The notes below the pieces were generated by a model. The model saw only the letters and a program-made list of their open reading frames with translations, was not told the origin of the DNA and did no database searches. A DNA stretch of 64,000 nt from Altererythrobacter sp. C41 (GTDB lineage Bacteria > Pseudomonadota > Alphaproteobacteria > Sphingomonadales > Sphingomonadaceae), in contig NZ_JAEVFE010000002.1 in NCBI RefSeq assembly GCF_016803135.1, forward strand, positions 310,001 through 374,000, written 5' to 3'. Both the position numbers and the translations under genes were made by a program. Below are positions 55,002-64,000 of this stretch, piece after piece. Every line of letters begins with the position of its first letter. Position 1 is the first letter of the stretch.

Positions 55002-55670
55002 ATGCAGCCGGCGCTGATCGCGCGGTTCGGGCGGATCGTGCGCCCGCCGGAGAAGCGGCGCGACGCGCTCTGGGTGCTGGTGCAGGGCGTGATCGGCGCG
55101 CGGACCAAGACGCGCGTGTCGAACGAGGCGACCGACCGCCTGCTGGCCGACTTCGGCACCTGGGAGGCGGTCGCGCAGGCTCCGGTCGAGGCATTGGAGA
55201 CCCGCCTCGCCAACCAGACCTTTCCCGACATCGCGGCGCAGCGGCTCAAGGACTGCCTCCTCGCCGTGATCGACCGGCGCGGTGCGGCCGATCTGGGCCA
55301 TCTCGCCGAGATGTCCACCGCCGAAGCCATGGCCTGGCTCGAGACGCTCCCCGGCGTTGCGCGCAAGGTCAGCGCCAGCGTGATGAACACCTCGCGCTTC
55401 GAGCGCCCCGCGCTGGTGATCGACAGCCACCATCGCCGCATCGTCCAGCGCATGGGGCTCGTGCCGCCGAGTGCCGACACCGCGCGCGCCTACGACGCGC
55501 TGATGCCGGTCTTGCCCGAGGAGTGGTCCGCCGCCGACATCGACGAGCACCATCTGCTGGTGAAGCGGCTCGGACAGACAATGTGCCGGCCCGCGCATCC
55601 AAAATGTGCGGACTGCCCCGTGCGCAGCGACTGCCGCACAGGCGGGCGAGGACGGATCGGTCGCCCTTAG
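55002..55670 (+). CDS. endonuclease III-like DNA glycosylase (HhH-GPD)
   Basis: A 222-residue protein with the helix-hairpin-helix LPGVARKVSASVM (catalytic Lys), the catalytic Asp in VIDSHHRRIVQRMG, and four cysteines at the C-terminus (CRPAHPKCADCPVRSDC) for a [4Fe-4S] cluster. It removes damaged pyrimidines. The frame upstream to guaA continues to match the family (LQLPLGPDPRTDVLRR) but lacks ATG, GTG or TTG, so the true start may be a rare codon upstream of 55002. Confidence 0.85.
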   Translation: MQPALIARFGRIVRPPEKRRDALWVLVQGVIGARTKTRVSNEATDRLLADFGTWEAVAQAPVEALETRLANQTFPDIAAQRLKDCLLAVIDRRGAADLGHLAEMSTAEAMAWLETLPGVARKVSASVMNTSRFERPALVIDSHHRRIVQRMGLVPPSADTARAYDALMPVLPEEWSAADIDEHHLLVKRLGQTMCRPAHPKCADCPVRSDCRTGGRGRIGRP

Positions 55671-55705
55671 CCGGCCGTTAACCCATCCGGGCTAACCCGG
55701 GCGCC

Positions 55706-56689
55706 ATGGATACTTGCGCCCGCACGACGCCCGTTCGCCCTTCGCTCAGGACCACCGTGGTGATCGCCGCGCTGGCCGTGGGCGCGATCCCCGCAGCCGC
55801 GCTGATCGCGCAGCCCGCAGGAACGCCGTTTACGGTGGTCGAGACCGGCGAAAGCTACGCCTCGCTCCAGCAGGCGGTCGACGCCATCGGCAGCGGCGAG
55901 GGCAGCATTGCGATCGCCAGCGGGACCTACCGCGAATGCGCGGTGCAGGAGGGTGGTTCGGTCTCGTACCTCGCTGCCGACCCGGGCAAGGCAGTGTTCG
56001 ACGGCGTCACCTGCGAAGGCAAGGCCGCGCTGGTGCTGCGCGGACGCGCGGCAACGGTGTCCGGCCTCGTCTTCCGCCGCATGACGGTGCCCGACTACAA
56101 TGGTGCGGGCATCCGGCTGGAGCAGGGCGACCTCACCGTGGCGCAGTCCTGGTTCGCCGACAGCCAGCAGGGCATCCTGACCGCCGACGATCCTTCGAGC
56201 CGCCTCGTCATCGACAAGTCGACCTTCTCCGGCCTCGGGACCTGCGAGGGCTCGGGCGGCTGCGCGCATTCGATCTACATCGGCGATTACGGCCACCTGC
56301 GCGTGACCCGCAGCCGCTTCGAGCGCGGCACGGGCGGGCACTACGTCAAGGCGCGCGCGGCGCGGGTCGAGATCGCCGCATCGAGCTTCGACGATTCGGC
56401 CGGGCGCGGCACGAACTACATGATCGACCTGCCCGAAGGGGCGACCGGCCAGATCACCAACAACTGGTTCGTCCAGGGCCGCGACAAGGAGAACTACTCC
56501 GCCTTCATCGCGGTCGGCGCCGAGGATATCAGCCACAGCTCCGACGGGCTGCAGATCGCCGGCAACGACGCGCGCTTCGTGCCCGCGCTCAGCCGCAGCT
56601 CGGCCTTCGTCGCCGACTGGACCGGCGCGAACCTCGCCATCGGCGACAACCGGCTGGGAGCCGGGATCGCGCGCTTCGACGCGCGCTGA
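55706..56689 (+). CDS. secreted right-handed beta-helix protein
   Basis: A 327-residue protein with an N-terminal signal or anchor (VVIAALAVGAIPAAALIA) and repeated beta-helix turns (for example LVIDKSTFSGLG, LRVTRSRFERG, VEIAASSFDDS, ITNNWFVQGRD). Such folds are found in pectate lyases and adhesins, but no catalytic motif is visible, so the function is open. Confidence 0.75.
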   Translation: MDTCARTTPVRPSLRTTVVIAALAVGAIPAAALIAQPAGTPFTVVETGESYASLQQAVDAIGSGEGSIAIASGTYRECAVQEGGSVSYLAADPGKAVFDGVTCEGKAALVLRGRAATVSGLVFRRMTVPDYNGAGIRLEQGDLTVAQSWFADSQQGILTADDPSSRLVIDKSTFSGLGTCEGSGGCAHSIYIGDYGHLRVTRSRFERGTGGHYVKARAARVEIAASSFDDSAGRGTNYMIDLPEGATGQITNNWFVQGRDKENYSAFIAVGAEDISHSSDGLQIAGNDARFVPALSRSSAFVADWTGANLAIGDNRLGAGIARFDAR

Positions 56690-56741
56690 CGCGGAACCCG
56701 CCTGCCTGCTTGCGGGTTGGTGGCGCGAAGGAGCACTTCGC

Positions 56742-57005
56742 ATGGCAGGCGGCTGGACCCGCGACGGGGCCGTTCAGGACCAGATCGACGATACCGTGAG
56801 CGACGCGGTGCAGGCCGCGCGCACCCGTATGCCGCGCGGCGAGAGCGCCCGCTTCTGCGACGTATGCGGCGAGGAGATCCCCGAAAAACGGCGCCAGGCC
56901 CTGCCCGGCGTCCGCACCTGCGTCGCCTGCCAGTCGGAGCGGGACGCCGCCGTCCGCTCCACCGGCATCAACCGGCGCGGGAGCAAGGACAGCCAGTTGC
57001 GGTAG
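56742..57005 (+). CDS. DksA/TraR-type zinc-finger protein
   Basis: An 87-residue protein with the C4 finger FCDVCGEEIPEKRRQALPG...CVACQ of the short DksA/TraR family. Such small proteins may bind RNA polymerase but lack the long coiled-coil of DksA, so their function is unclear. AAGGAG precedes the ATG. Confidence 0.85.
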   Translation: MAGGWTRDGAVQDQIDDTVSDAVQAARTRMPRGESARFCDVCGEEIPEKRRQALPGVRTCVACQSERDAAVRSTGINRRGSKDSQLR

Positions 57006-57107
57006 GGCTGCGAGGAGTCGCCAATAAGTTCCGAATGCTGGCGAGGTCGCCGCTTGCATGGCGAAGCCGAGATTCAATGTCTACTGGTGTTAGCGGACAT
57101 GGGTGGG

Positions 57108-57410
57108 TCAGCCGTAAAGGAGACCTACGACAGCAGCGAAGGCAACGATCAGGGCCGGGATGAAGAAGAAAACGATGTTGGTGCCCCGGTAAGACGAGAA
57201 GGTGGTCCGACGCTCCACAGGCACTCTTCGCGCCCACGGCCATATGTTAACGAAGACGTTGAAGAGCCCTGCGAAAGGGCCGAGGAGGAGCAAGCCGAGT
57301 GCGGGAGCTTCAGGGTCGGACAAACTCGCAGTCCAGCCGAGTAGGCCGAACAACACGATAGTCCAAAGATAGCAGATAAGTAGATATCGGCGCAGCGTCA
57401 TGCTCAGCAC
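57108..57410 (-). CDS. small membrane protein of unknown function
   Basis: A 100-residue protein with three hydrophobic helices (YLLICYLWTIVLFGLLGW, ALGLLLLGPFAGLFNVFV and FFFIPALIVAFAAVVGLL). No family recognised. Alone on its strand between the zinc-finger gene and the acetyltransferase. Confidence 0.6.
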   Translation of the reverse strand: MLSMTLRRYLLICYLWTIVLFGLLGWTASLSDPEAPALGLLLLGPFAGLFNVFVNIWPWARRVPVERRTTFSSYRGTNIVFFFIPALIVAFAAVVGLLYG

Positions 57411-57488
57411 CTGACCCTAAAGTGGCAAAGCCTGCAATGTGTCGTTCTCCGTCTGATCGAATTCGTCTGCTCTGCCGAGACGCGCGGA

Positions 57489-57986
57489 TCAGCCGAATGC
57501 GGGTGCGTAGCTCACCACGCCGCCCGCGCCTGAGCCTTCCATGACGAGACGCTGAAAGTATTCGGGCGGCGGGCCGGGATAGGTGAGGGCCGGATCGTGC
57601 GCGAAGCCGAACCGTCCGTAGTAGGCCGGATCACCGAGCACCACGCAGCCTGCTGTGTCGCGCTCGCGCAGCAGAGCCAGTCCTTGCTCGATCAGCGCCG
57701 CGCCAATGCCCTCGCGCTGGTGCTGCGGTGCGACCGCGACGGGGCCGAGGCCGAACCAGCCTTTGCTTCCGTCCGAAATCGTGACGGGCGAGAACGCGAC
57801 GTGGCCGAGGATTTCTCCGCCGTCCTCCGCAACCAGCGAAATGGTGAGATCGCCGTCGGCGCGCAGGCGGTCGACGATGGCGGGTTCGCTGCCGTCGCTG
57901 TGCGGGTGACCGTCGAAGGCCGCGTGCACGACGCCGTGGATCGCGCGTTCGTCGCCGGCGCGCTCGGGGCGGATCGTTATGCTCAT
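57489..57986 (-). CDS. GNAT-family N-acetyltransferase
   Basis: A 165-residue acetyltransferase with the acetyl-CoA loop VAVAPQHQREGIGAALIEQG (Q/R-x-x-G-x-G/A) and a C-terminal GFAHDPALTYPGPPPEYFQR typical of YhbS-like proteins. The substrate is unknown. It starts within the ribA stop (ATGA), so the two are co-translated. Confidence 0.88.
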   Translation of the reverse strand: MSITIRPERAGDERAIHGVVHAAFDGHPHSDGSEPAIVDRLRADGDLTISLVAEDGGEILGHVAFSPVTISDGSKGWFGLGPVAVAPQHQREGIGAALIEQGLALLRERDTAGCVVLGDPAYYGRFGFAHDPALTYPGPPPEYFQRLVMEGSGAGGVVSYAPAFG

Positions 57987-59049
57987 GTCAGCAGATGGCC
58001 CGAGCGGTCGCGCTTGGTCGAGAGATAGCGCGCGTTGTGCGGATTGGCGGGGAGCTGGTGGGGAACGCGCTCGGCCACGGCGATGCCGCTGGCCGCGAGG
58101 GCCTCGACCTTGGCCGGGTTGTTGGTCATCAGCCGCACCTCGCCTACGCCGAGCAGTTCGAGCATGCGGGCGGCCACGGGGAAGTCGCGCGCCTCGTCGG
58201 GCAGGCCGAGCCGGCGGTTGGCGTCGACGGTGTCGAAGCCCTGATCCTGCAGGCGGTAGGCGCGCAGCTTGTTGACGAGGCCGATTCCCCGCCCTTCCTG
58301 CCGCAGATAGAGCAGCACGCCCCAGCCGCCGCTTGCCGCCTCGTGGGCCATCGCGTGGAGCGCGGCGTCGAGTTGCGGGCCGCAGTCGCACTTCAGGCTG
58401 CCGAGGATGTCGCCGGTCAGGCATTCGGAATGGAGCCGCACGAGCGGCGCCACGTCCGACCGCTGCTCGCCGATCACCAGTGCGACATGTTCACGCAAGT
58501 CGTCGGCGCTGCGGAAGGCGACGATCTCGGCATCCTCGCTTGCCGAAACCGGAAGGCGTGCGCGGGTGGCGATGGCGAGCGCGGCGGCATCGGCCCATGC
58601 GGCGAGATCGGACGCGGCGACCGGCTGCGCCTCGCCCGCATCGGCCGGATCGACGAGGAAGGCGGGGAGGATGCCCGCGATCCGCGCCAGTTCGAGCGCC
58701 GCCGCCGCCTGCTCCGGCCGGCCGATCGTCTCGGCCCGGAACGGCCCTTTGAGCGGGGCGGTAAGATCGAGCGCCGGGTCGGCGACGGGCAGCGCGGCGG
58801 CGAGGTCGAACGGCTCCGCGCCGTGGATCAGCACCGGCGCATGCGGCTCGGCCGCCTCGCGCTGGTTGGCGAGCTTGAGCGTTTCGGCGCGCGCGGCGGA
58901 GATGAGCATCCGGTCGGCGCTCGCCTGCCGCGCCACCGCCGTCTCGACCGGCAGCAGCACCGGGCCGCCCTCCATCGCCAGCGGCCAGCCATGGCGCAGC
59001 GCGTCGATCGCCTGCGCCGCGCGGCGGGCCGGGGATGGCGCGGAAGCCG

Positions 59050-59053
<4 letters not shown>
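57983..59053 (-). CDS. ribA: GTP cyclohydrolase II
   Basis: The C-terminal half has the RibA zinc site LHSECLTGDILGSLKCDCG and the GTP-site RQEGRGIGLVNKLRA; the N-terminal half is the family's extra domain. It opens GTP for riboflavin synthesis. The N-terminal conserved part (AIDALRHGWPL) lies upstream of the first ATG (58975), and no ATG, GTG or TTG precedes it; a CTG at 59053 overlaps the xthA stop as CTGA and gives 356 residues. If that is not used, the protein starts at 58975 with 330 residues. Confidence 0.88.
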
Positions 59054-59841
<788 letters not shown>

Positions 59842-59889
59842 CGTGGCGGGATAGGGAGCGCCGCAGGGCGCCGCAAGCCGACGTGCAAC

Positions 59890-59926
59890 AAAAAACCCTC
59901 GTGCCGGGGGCATTGGCACGAGGGTT
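59890..59926 (-). terminator. strong rho-independent terminator
   Basis: The minus strand reads AACCCTCGTGCC (59926-59915), a 9-base loop, GGCACGAGGGTT (59905-59894) and a run of T (59895-59890). It ends transcripts that come from lolA or from the structured region between the genes. Confidence 0.8.
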
Positions 59927-59935
59927 CCATGTTAG

Positions 59936-60055
59936 CGTTCGTCACGCTTGTACAAGGCGGCTCTTGAGCGAGGTCAGGGCAACAGGGGGGAAACCCGCCT
60001 CGCACCGCCTTGTGACTTGCAAGATAAGGGGGATGGCCTTGCTTGCCAATGAACG
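59936..60055 (-). ncRNA. possible structured small RNA (rod-like nested hairpin)
   Basis: Four nested complementary arms are seen, outermost first (plus-strand coordinates): CGTTC 59936-59940 with GAACG 60051-60055; CTTG 59947-59950 with CAAG 60020-60023; CAAGGCGG 59953-59960 with CCGCCTTG 60005-60012; and CGAGG 59969-59973 with CCTCG 59998-60002. The result is a long rod with internal loops. A strong minus-strand terminator follows at once. No open frame is present. It could be an independent small RNA or a lolA 3'-UTR structure. Confidence 0.35.
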
Positions 60056-60103
60056 ACCCGCAGCGCCTCGTCGCAATCGCCCCACGCGCTGCCGCCGAAG
60101 CGT

Positions 60104-60766
60104 TTACCGCGGGCGACGGGTGGATCGGCGCGGATCCTTGTAAGTGAAGGCGCTGTCGGGCACCGAGATGCCGTAGCGGTGGTTGCGCAGCCGCACGGTG
60201 GTGCGATTGTTCTGCGCATCGAGCGCGACCCAGTTGGTCAACTGGAGCCCGCCAGGCGCCGACGAATCGCGGGTGAAGATCAGGGTAATCACGCCGAACT
60301 GCGGCTTGTTCGGGTCGCGGACTTCGACGCTGATGACGTCGGAATGACCGGTCGAAACCAGCTTGCCGTACTTCTTCACGTCGCGGCTGGGATCGAGCAG
60401 TGCGCCGAGCGGCGATTCGGAGATCGGCCAGCGTTCGACCTGATTGACCTCGTAGTCGATCATCGTGAACGACTGGCCGTTCGACACCAGCAGCAGCGGC
60501 ACGCCGTCTTCGTACTGGAAGCGGATCTTGCCGGGGCGCTTCAGCGTCATCTCGCCGGAAACGGTCTGGCCCTTCCGGTCGGTCTGCGTGAAGTCGGCCT
60601 TCATCGTCGAGATCCCGCGCAGCGCGGCAACCGCGCGGTCGAGATCGCCTTCGGCCGCAGCGACCGGAATCGGCACCGCGACGAGCGCCGCAGGCGCGGC
60701 AATAGCCAGCGCGCCGGCCATGGCCGCACGCAGGGGGGTGACAGTAAGCTTGTGCACTATGGTCAT
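60104..60766 (-). CDS. lolA: outer-membrane lipoprotein carrier protein LolA
   Basis: A 220-residue periplasmic protein with a signal peptide (AAMAGALAIAAPAALVAVPI) and the LolA pattern STMKADFTQTDRKGQTVSGE and KPGKIRFQYE-like segment. It shuttles lipoproteins from LolCDE to the outer membrane. Start at ATG 60766 (MTIVHKLTV) is preferred over 60811. Confidence 0.88.
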   Translation of the reverse strand: MTIVHKLTVTPLRAAMAGALAIAAPAALVAVPIPVAAAEGDLDRAVAALRGISTMKADFTQTDRKGQTVSGEMTLKRPGKIRFQYEDGVPLLLVSNGQSFTMIDYEVNQVERWPISESPLGALLDPSRDVKKYGKLVSTGHSDVISVEVRDPNKPQFGVITLIFTRDSSAPGGLQLTNWVALDAQNNRTTVRLRNHRYGISVPDSAFTYKDPRRSTRRPR

Positions 60767-60830
60767 GCTCCGTGAACTAGGATCGGAGCATTGAACCGAT
60801 GCTGAATTCATCCGGTTCCGGAAATTCAGC

Positions 60831-60998
60831 TTACTTGATCTTCGCTTCCTTGAACTCGACGTGCTTGCGCGCGACGGGGTCGTACTTGCGGAAGGTCATC
60901 TTCTCGGTGATGTTCCGGGGATTCTTCTTGGTCACGTAGTAGAAGCCCGTATCGGCGGTCGAGACGAGCTTGATCTTGACGGTTGCGGGCTTCGCCAT
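60831..60998 (-). CDS. rpmG: 50S ribosomal protein L33
   Basis: A 55-residue protein reading [20 protein letters not shown] and ending EFKEAKIK, matching bacterial L33 without the zinc cysteines (the C-minus form). Part of the large ribosomal subunit. Confidence 0.95.
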   Translation of the reverse strand: MAKPATVKIKLVSTADTGFYYVTKKNPRNITEKMTFRKYDPVARKHVEFKEAKIK

Positions 60999-61126
60999 TG
61001 CGTGTTCCTAAGATCGGTCTGAGGCCCCAAACACCAGTGTAAGCGGCCGAAAAAATACAGGCGGCGCGCGCGGCACCGCCATTCCGGCGCGGCCATTGAG
61101 CGATTCACGCGCGAAAGTCAAGCTGG

Positions 61127-61543
61127 CTACCAGTCGACCTTGCCGCGGTTGGCCTTGACCTCCCCGCGGGACTTCTTGGCTTTCAGCCGCTTGACCTTGC
61201 CCACCCGGTTGACGCGGCTCTTGGCGCGCTTCTTCGGTTGCTTGTGCGCCTCCTCGATCAACTCGGCGAGGCGCCGCCGCGCTTCCTCGCGATTCGCCTC
61301 CTGCGTACGGTGGGTGCGCGCGGTAAGGACGATCTCGCCGCGCGCCGTCATCCGGCTGCCCGCGAGCGTCTTCAGCCGCGCGAAGACCGGCGGCGGCAGG
61401 CGCAGGGCGAACACGTCGAGCCGAAGCTGCACCGCGGTCGCGACCTTGTTGACGTTCTGTCCGCCCGGGCCGGAGGAGGCGATGAAACTCTCCTCCGCCA
61501 GCGCCAGCGCGCGCTCCACCGGTGAGGGCGGCTCGTCATCCAT
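61127..61543 (-). CDS. arfB: alternative ribosome-rescue factor ArfB (YaeJ)
   Basis: A 138-residue protein with the GGQ motif in SSGPGGQNVNKVAT and a very basic C-terminal tail (Lys/Arg-rich, RAKSRVNRVGKVKRL) that enters the empty mRNA channel. It frees stalled ribosomes. Its start overlaps the stop of the pseudouridine synthase gene by 8 bases. Confidence 0.92.
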   Translation of the reverse strand: MDDEPPSPVERALALAEESFIASSGPGGQNVNKVATAVQLRLDVFALRLPPPVFARLKTLAGSRMTARGEIVLTARTHRTQEANREEARRRLAELIEEAHKQPKKRAKSRVNRVGKVKRLKAKKSRGEVKANRGKVDW

Positions 61544-62198
61544 CGGCGAACCCGAGCGCTGCGAAATCGGCGGGGAGAGGCGCCGCGGCCTCGACCGGCG
61601 GCTTGTCCGCGCGCGGCACGACGAGCCCTGCCGCATGGAGCATCGTGCGCGGCGCACCCTTGCCGCTGCCATAGACCGGATCGCCGAGCAGCGGCACGCC
61701 GAGCCCGCTCGCGGCATGGACGCGGATCTGGTGCGTGCGCCCGGTCTCGGGCCGGAACTCGACCAGCGTACGGCCCTCGTGCCGCGCGACCACGCGCCAG
61801 TGCGTAGCCGAGGGTTTGCCCTTCCTGGCGGCGATCATCCGCCAGCCTTTTTCCGCGCTGCTGATCTTGCTCAGCGACAGCGCGATCGTGCCTTCGTCCT
61901 CCACCGGCTCCCCGTCGAGAATGCCGAGATAGCGCTTCTCGACCAGGCGCTCCTCGAATGCCATCGCGAAGCGCTTCAAGGCCTTGGGATTACGCGCGAG
62001 CAGCAGGCAGCCCGAGGTGTCGGTGTCGAGCCGGTGGACGGGCATCGGCGCACGCTGGAAGCCGAGCTTCAGATCATCGAGCTGATCCTCCAGCGACCGG
62101 CCGCCCTTGCGCGGACGTTCGATCGGCAACCCGCCCGGTTTGTCGATGACCAGCGCTTCGCCGTCTTCGAAGAGGATATCCAGAGCGCTCATTGCCAA
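61536..62198 (-). CDS. RluA-family pseudouridine synthase
   Basis: A 220-residue enzyme with the catalytic motif HRLDTDTSGCLLLA and RPETGRTHQIRVHA. It changes uridines in rRNA or tRNA to pseudouridine; the exact target is not known because it lacks an S4 domain and is short. ATG at 62198 or two codons on. Confidence 0.88.
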   Translation of the reverse strand: MAMSALDILFEDGEALVIDKPGGLPIERPRKGGRSLEDQLDDLKLGFQRAPMPVHRLDTDTSGCLLLARNPKALKRFAMAFEERLVEKRYLGILDGEPVEDEGTIALSLSKISSAEKGWRMIAARKGKPSATHWRVVARHEGRTLVEFRPETGRTHQIRVHAASGLGVPLLGDPVYGSGKGAPRTMLHAAGLVVPRADKPPVEAAAPLPADFAALGFADG

Positions 62199-62313
62199 CC
62201 TTCCGTTCGCCCCCGAGCTTGTCGAAGGGCTGTTCCTGTGTCCAGCGCGCCCGCTAGAGGAAAGGAAGGGCGTTGGCCAAGGTCGTCTCCCGGCGCTTGG
62301 ACCAACGAGGGCG

Positions 62314-64000
62314 CTAGAGCGCGAGTTCCGCCCGCATCACGCCGCGCAGGGCATTGCCGACCAGGAAACCGCCTTCGAGATCGGCGAGCGTGAGTTCGGC
62401 CTCGCGGGCCTCGCCCCGCTCGATCAGCGCCCGCCGCGCCACTCCCGGCAACAGCCCGAGCCGTGCGGGCGGCGTCAGCAGGATGCCGCCGCGCTCGACG
62501 TAGAGGTTGGTGAAGCTGCCTTCCGTCGCAAGGCCGTCGTCGCGCACGAACAGCGTTTCGACTGCGCCGGCATCGCGGGCTACGGCCAGCGCGTCCTCGT
62601 AGAAGCCGCGGTCGCTGGTCTTGTGCCGGAGGCGCCAGTCGCCCGGGTCGACCGGCAGCGGCAGCGCGATGCAGCGCACCGGCTCGCCCAGCAGCGGCGG
62701 CAAATCGCGCGCCTCGACGGCAATCGCACCGCTGCGGGCGCAGAGCAGGCGCACGCAGGAAGGGCGCTCGAGCTCGAAGCACAGCGCATGGATCCGGTTG
62801 CGTGCCACATGGCGGTCGAAGGCGAAGCCGAGCGCCGCGGCGCTTGCCTTCATCCGCTCCAGATGCCCCTCGATCAGCGCTATGCCCTCTTCGGGCGTGA
62901 AGCGCATGGTCTCGATCAGGTCGAACGCGGGCGCCGTGTGACCCGGCGAACTGCGCCTGGCGAAGCCGCCCTTGAGCACCGCCTCGCGCCACTCGGTCAG
63001 CGGCTCGCTGTCGGCGACGATCGCCGAGCCGACGCCGAGCGTGGCGGAGCCTTGCGCGTTCTCGACCGGCGTCAGCCGCAGCGTGCGGATGGCGACATTG
63101 AAGGCCGCATCGCCATCAGGGCCGATCCGGCCGATGGCGCCGCAATAGGGGCCGCGGGCATCGCGTTCGACTTCGGCGATCAGTTCCATCGCGCGGATCT
63201 TGGGGGCGCCGGTGATCGAGCCGCAGGGGAAGATCGCGCGCACGAGGTCCGCCGCGCCCTTCCCCTCGGCCAGTGCGGCGCGCACGGTGGTGACCATCTG
63301 GTGGACGGTCGGATAGCTTTCGACCGCGAACGGTGCGTCGACGCGCACGCTGCCCGGCGCGGCCACGCGCGACAGGTCGTTGCGCATCAGGTCGACGATC
63401 ATCAGATTCTCGGCCCGGTCCTTGGCCGAGGCGGCGAGATCGTCTGCCAGCGCGCGGTCCTCTGCCGGATCGTCCGAGCGCGGCCGCGTGCCCTTCATCG
63501 GCTTGGCTTTGGCCTCGCGTCCCTTGAGCGAGACGAACAGTTCGGGCGAGAGGCTGAGCAGCCAGTGTGCGCCGTCGAACACGGTCCCGCCATAGCCTGC
63601 CTGCGCCGCCGGGCGCAGCGCCGCGTAGAGCGCGAGCGGATCCCCGCGGTACGATCCCGCGAGCGGGAAGGTGAGATTTGCCTGATAGATATCGCCGCCG
63701 CGGATCGCCTCCTGCAGCCGGGCGAAGGCCTCGACATAGGCGCCCGGCGAAACCTGCGGATCGAGCGGCCCGAGCGAGGCATCGCCCTCGGCGCGCGCGG
63801 CGAGCCAGGCGGGCACGTCCGCGGCGGGAATGACCGTTTCCGTCTCGAACAGACCGAGCCAGACCAGCGGCCCTGCCGCTCCGGTCCTCGCCTCCGCCAG
63901 CGCGCGGAGCCTGGGTTCGAGCGCCAGCCCCGCCTCGTAAGCCAAGAAACCCGCCAGCCAGCCCCCGCGCTCGGCCCGCGCTGCATCGGCCGCGGCAAGC
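62314..64000 (-). CDS. pabB: aminodeoxychorismate synthase I fused to aminodeoxychorismate lyase, 5' end outside window
   Basis: The frame is open to base 64000, so the N-terminus lies to the right; TTG 63945 is internal (a GFLAYEAGL segment continues upstream). The first domain has GDIYQANLTFPLAG, the PMKGTRPR lysine, NLMIVDLMRNDLSRV and GSITGAPKIRAME of PabB. After residue 335 or so, FDLIETMRF and ATEGSFTNLYVERGG mark a PabC-type PLP lyase domain. Together they make p-aminobenzoate for folate from chorismate and glutamine. Confidence 0.9.
   Translation of the reverse strand, partial: LAAADAARAERGGWLAGFLAYEAGLALEPRLRALAEARTGAAGPLVWLGLFETETVIPAADVPAWLAARAEGDASLGPLDPQVSPGAYVEAFARLQEAIRGGDIYQANLTFPLAGSYRGDPLALYAALRPAAQAGYGGTVFDGAHWLLSLSPELFVSLKGREAKAKPMKGTRPRSDDPAEDRALADDLAASAKDRAENLMIVDLMRNDLSRVAAPGSVRVDAPFAVESYPTVHQMVTTVRAALAEGKGAADLVRAIFPCGSITGAPKIRAMELIAEVERDARGPYCGAIGRIGPDGDAAFNVAIRTLRLTPVENAQGSATLGVGSAIVADSEPLTEWREAVLKGGFARRSSPGHTAPAFDLIETMRFTPEEGIALIEGHLERMKASAAALGFAFDRHVARNRIHALCFELERPSCVRLLCARSGAIAVEARDLPPLLGEPVRCIALPLPVDPGDWRLRHKTSDRGFYEDALAVARDAGAVETLFVRDDGLATEGSFTNLYVERGGILLTPPARLGLLPGVARRALIERGEAREAELTLADLEGGFLVGNALRGVMRAELAL

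Overview
The window comes from a high-GC alphaproteobacterium, most likely of the order Sphingomonadales (Erythrobacteraceae-like). This is inferred from the rpmH-rnpA-yidD-yidC-engB order, the HWE-family histidine kinase, the EF-hand protein beside a two-component pair and the overall protein flavour; no rRNA gene is present to prove it. It divides sharply into an accessory island (1 to about 23,144) and conserved chromosome (about 23,145 to 64,000).

Island. From left to right it holds: a DUF2235 protein cut by the window edge; a translationally coupled three-gene operon on the minus strand with two class III nucleotidyl cyclases and a PycTM-like membrane effector, i.e. a Pycsar-like anti-phage module with a doubled cyclase; a phosphoribosyltransferase-fold protein; decayed remnants of ArsR and MerR regulators; an approximately 8.3-kb heavy-metal efflux operon (CDF transporter, DUF3703, CzcI-like protein, CzcCBA, SpoIIAA-like protein, second CDF transporter) with a divergent MerR-family regulator and a MerR-type operator; a complete qatABCD anti-phage operon; a frameshifted HigA-type antidote; and a three-gene minus-strand cluster with two MbcA/ParS-type proteins and one unknown protein. 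The right end lies inside yifB/comM, whose 3' part is missing. Two 14-bp direct repeats and a terminal ...TTTGACA sit exactly at the junction, as expected for the end of a Tn7-like element that targets comM.

Conserved chromosome. After the truncated yifB come a periplasmic ClpP-fold protein, the rpmH-rnpA-yidD-yidC-engB cluster (ribosomal protein L34, RNase P protein, membrane insertion and a ribosome-assembly GTPase), a GST, an S1/P1 nuclease, a thioesterase, a small inverted-repeat element, oligopeptidase B and aminopeptidase P. Next are a glyoxalase/cupin pair, an EF-hand protein with an OmpR/HK pair, an HWE sensor kinase, leucine-catabolism genes (isovaleryl-CoA dehydrogenase and methylcrotonyl-CoA carboxylase beta subunit), lipoproteins, a TetR regulator, a 5'-nucleotidase lipoprotein and gyrB. 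The last part carries a CDF-like transporter, an acyl-CoA synthetase, guaA, an endonuclease III-like protein, a beta-helix protein, a DksA-type zinc finger, a GNAT acetyltransferase, ribA, xthA, lolA, rpmG, arfB, an RluA-type pseudouridine synthase and a pabB-pabC fusion that runs off the right edge. A 120-nt nested inverted repeat followed by a terminator lies between lolA and xthA and could be a small RNA.

Many genes overlap by 1 to 4 bases (ATGA, GTGA, TGATG), so translational coupling is common. All functions are read from sequence motifs; no database search was run.
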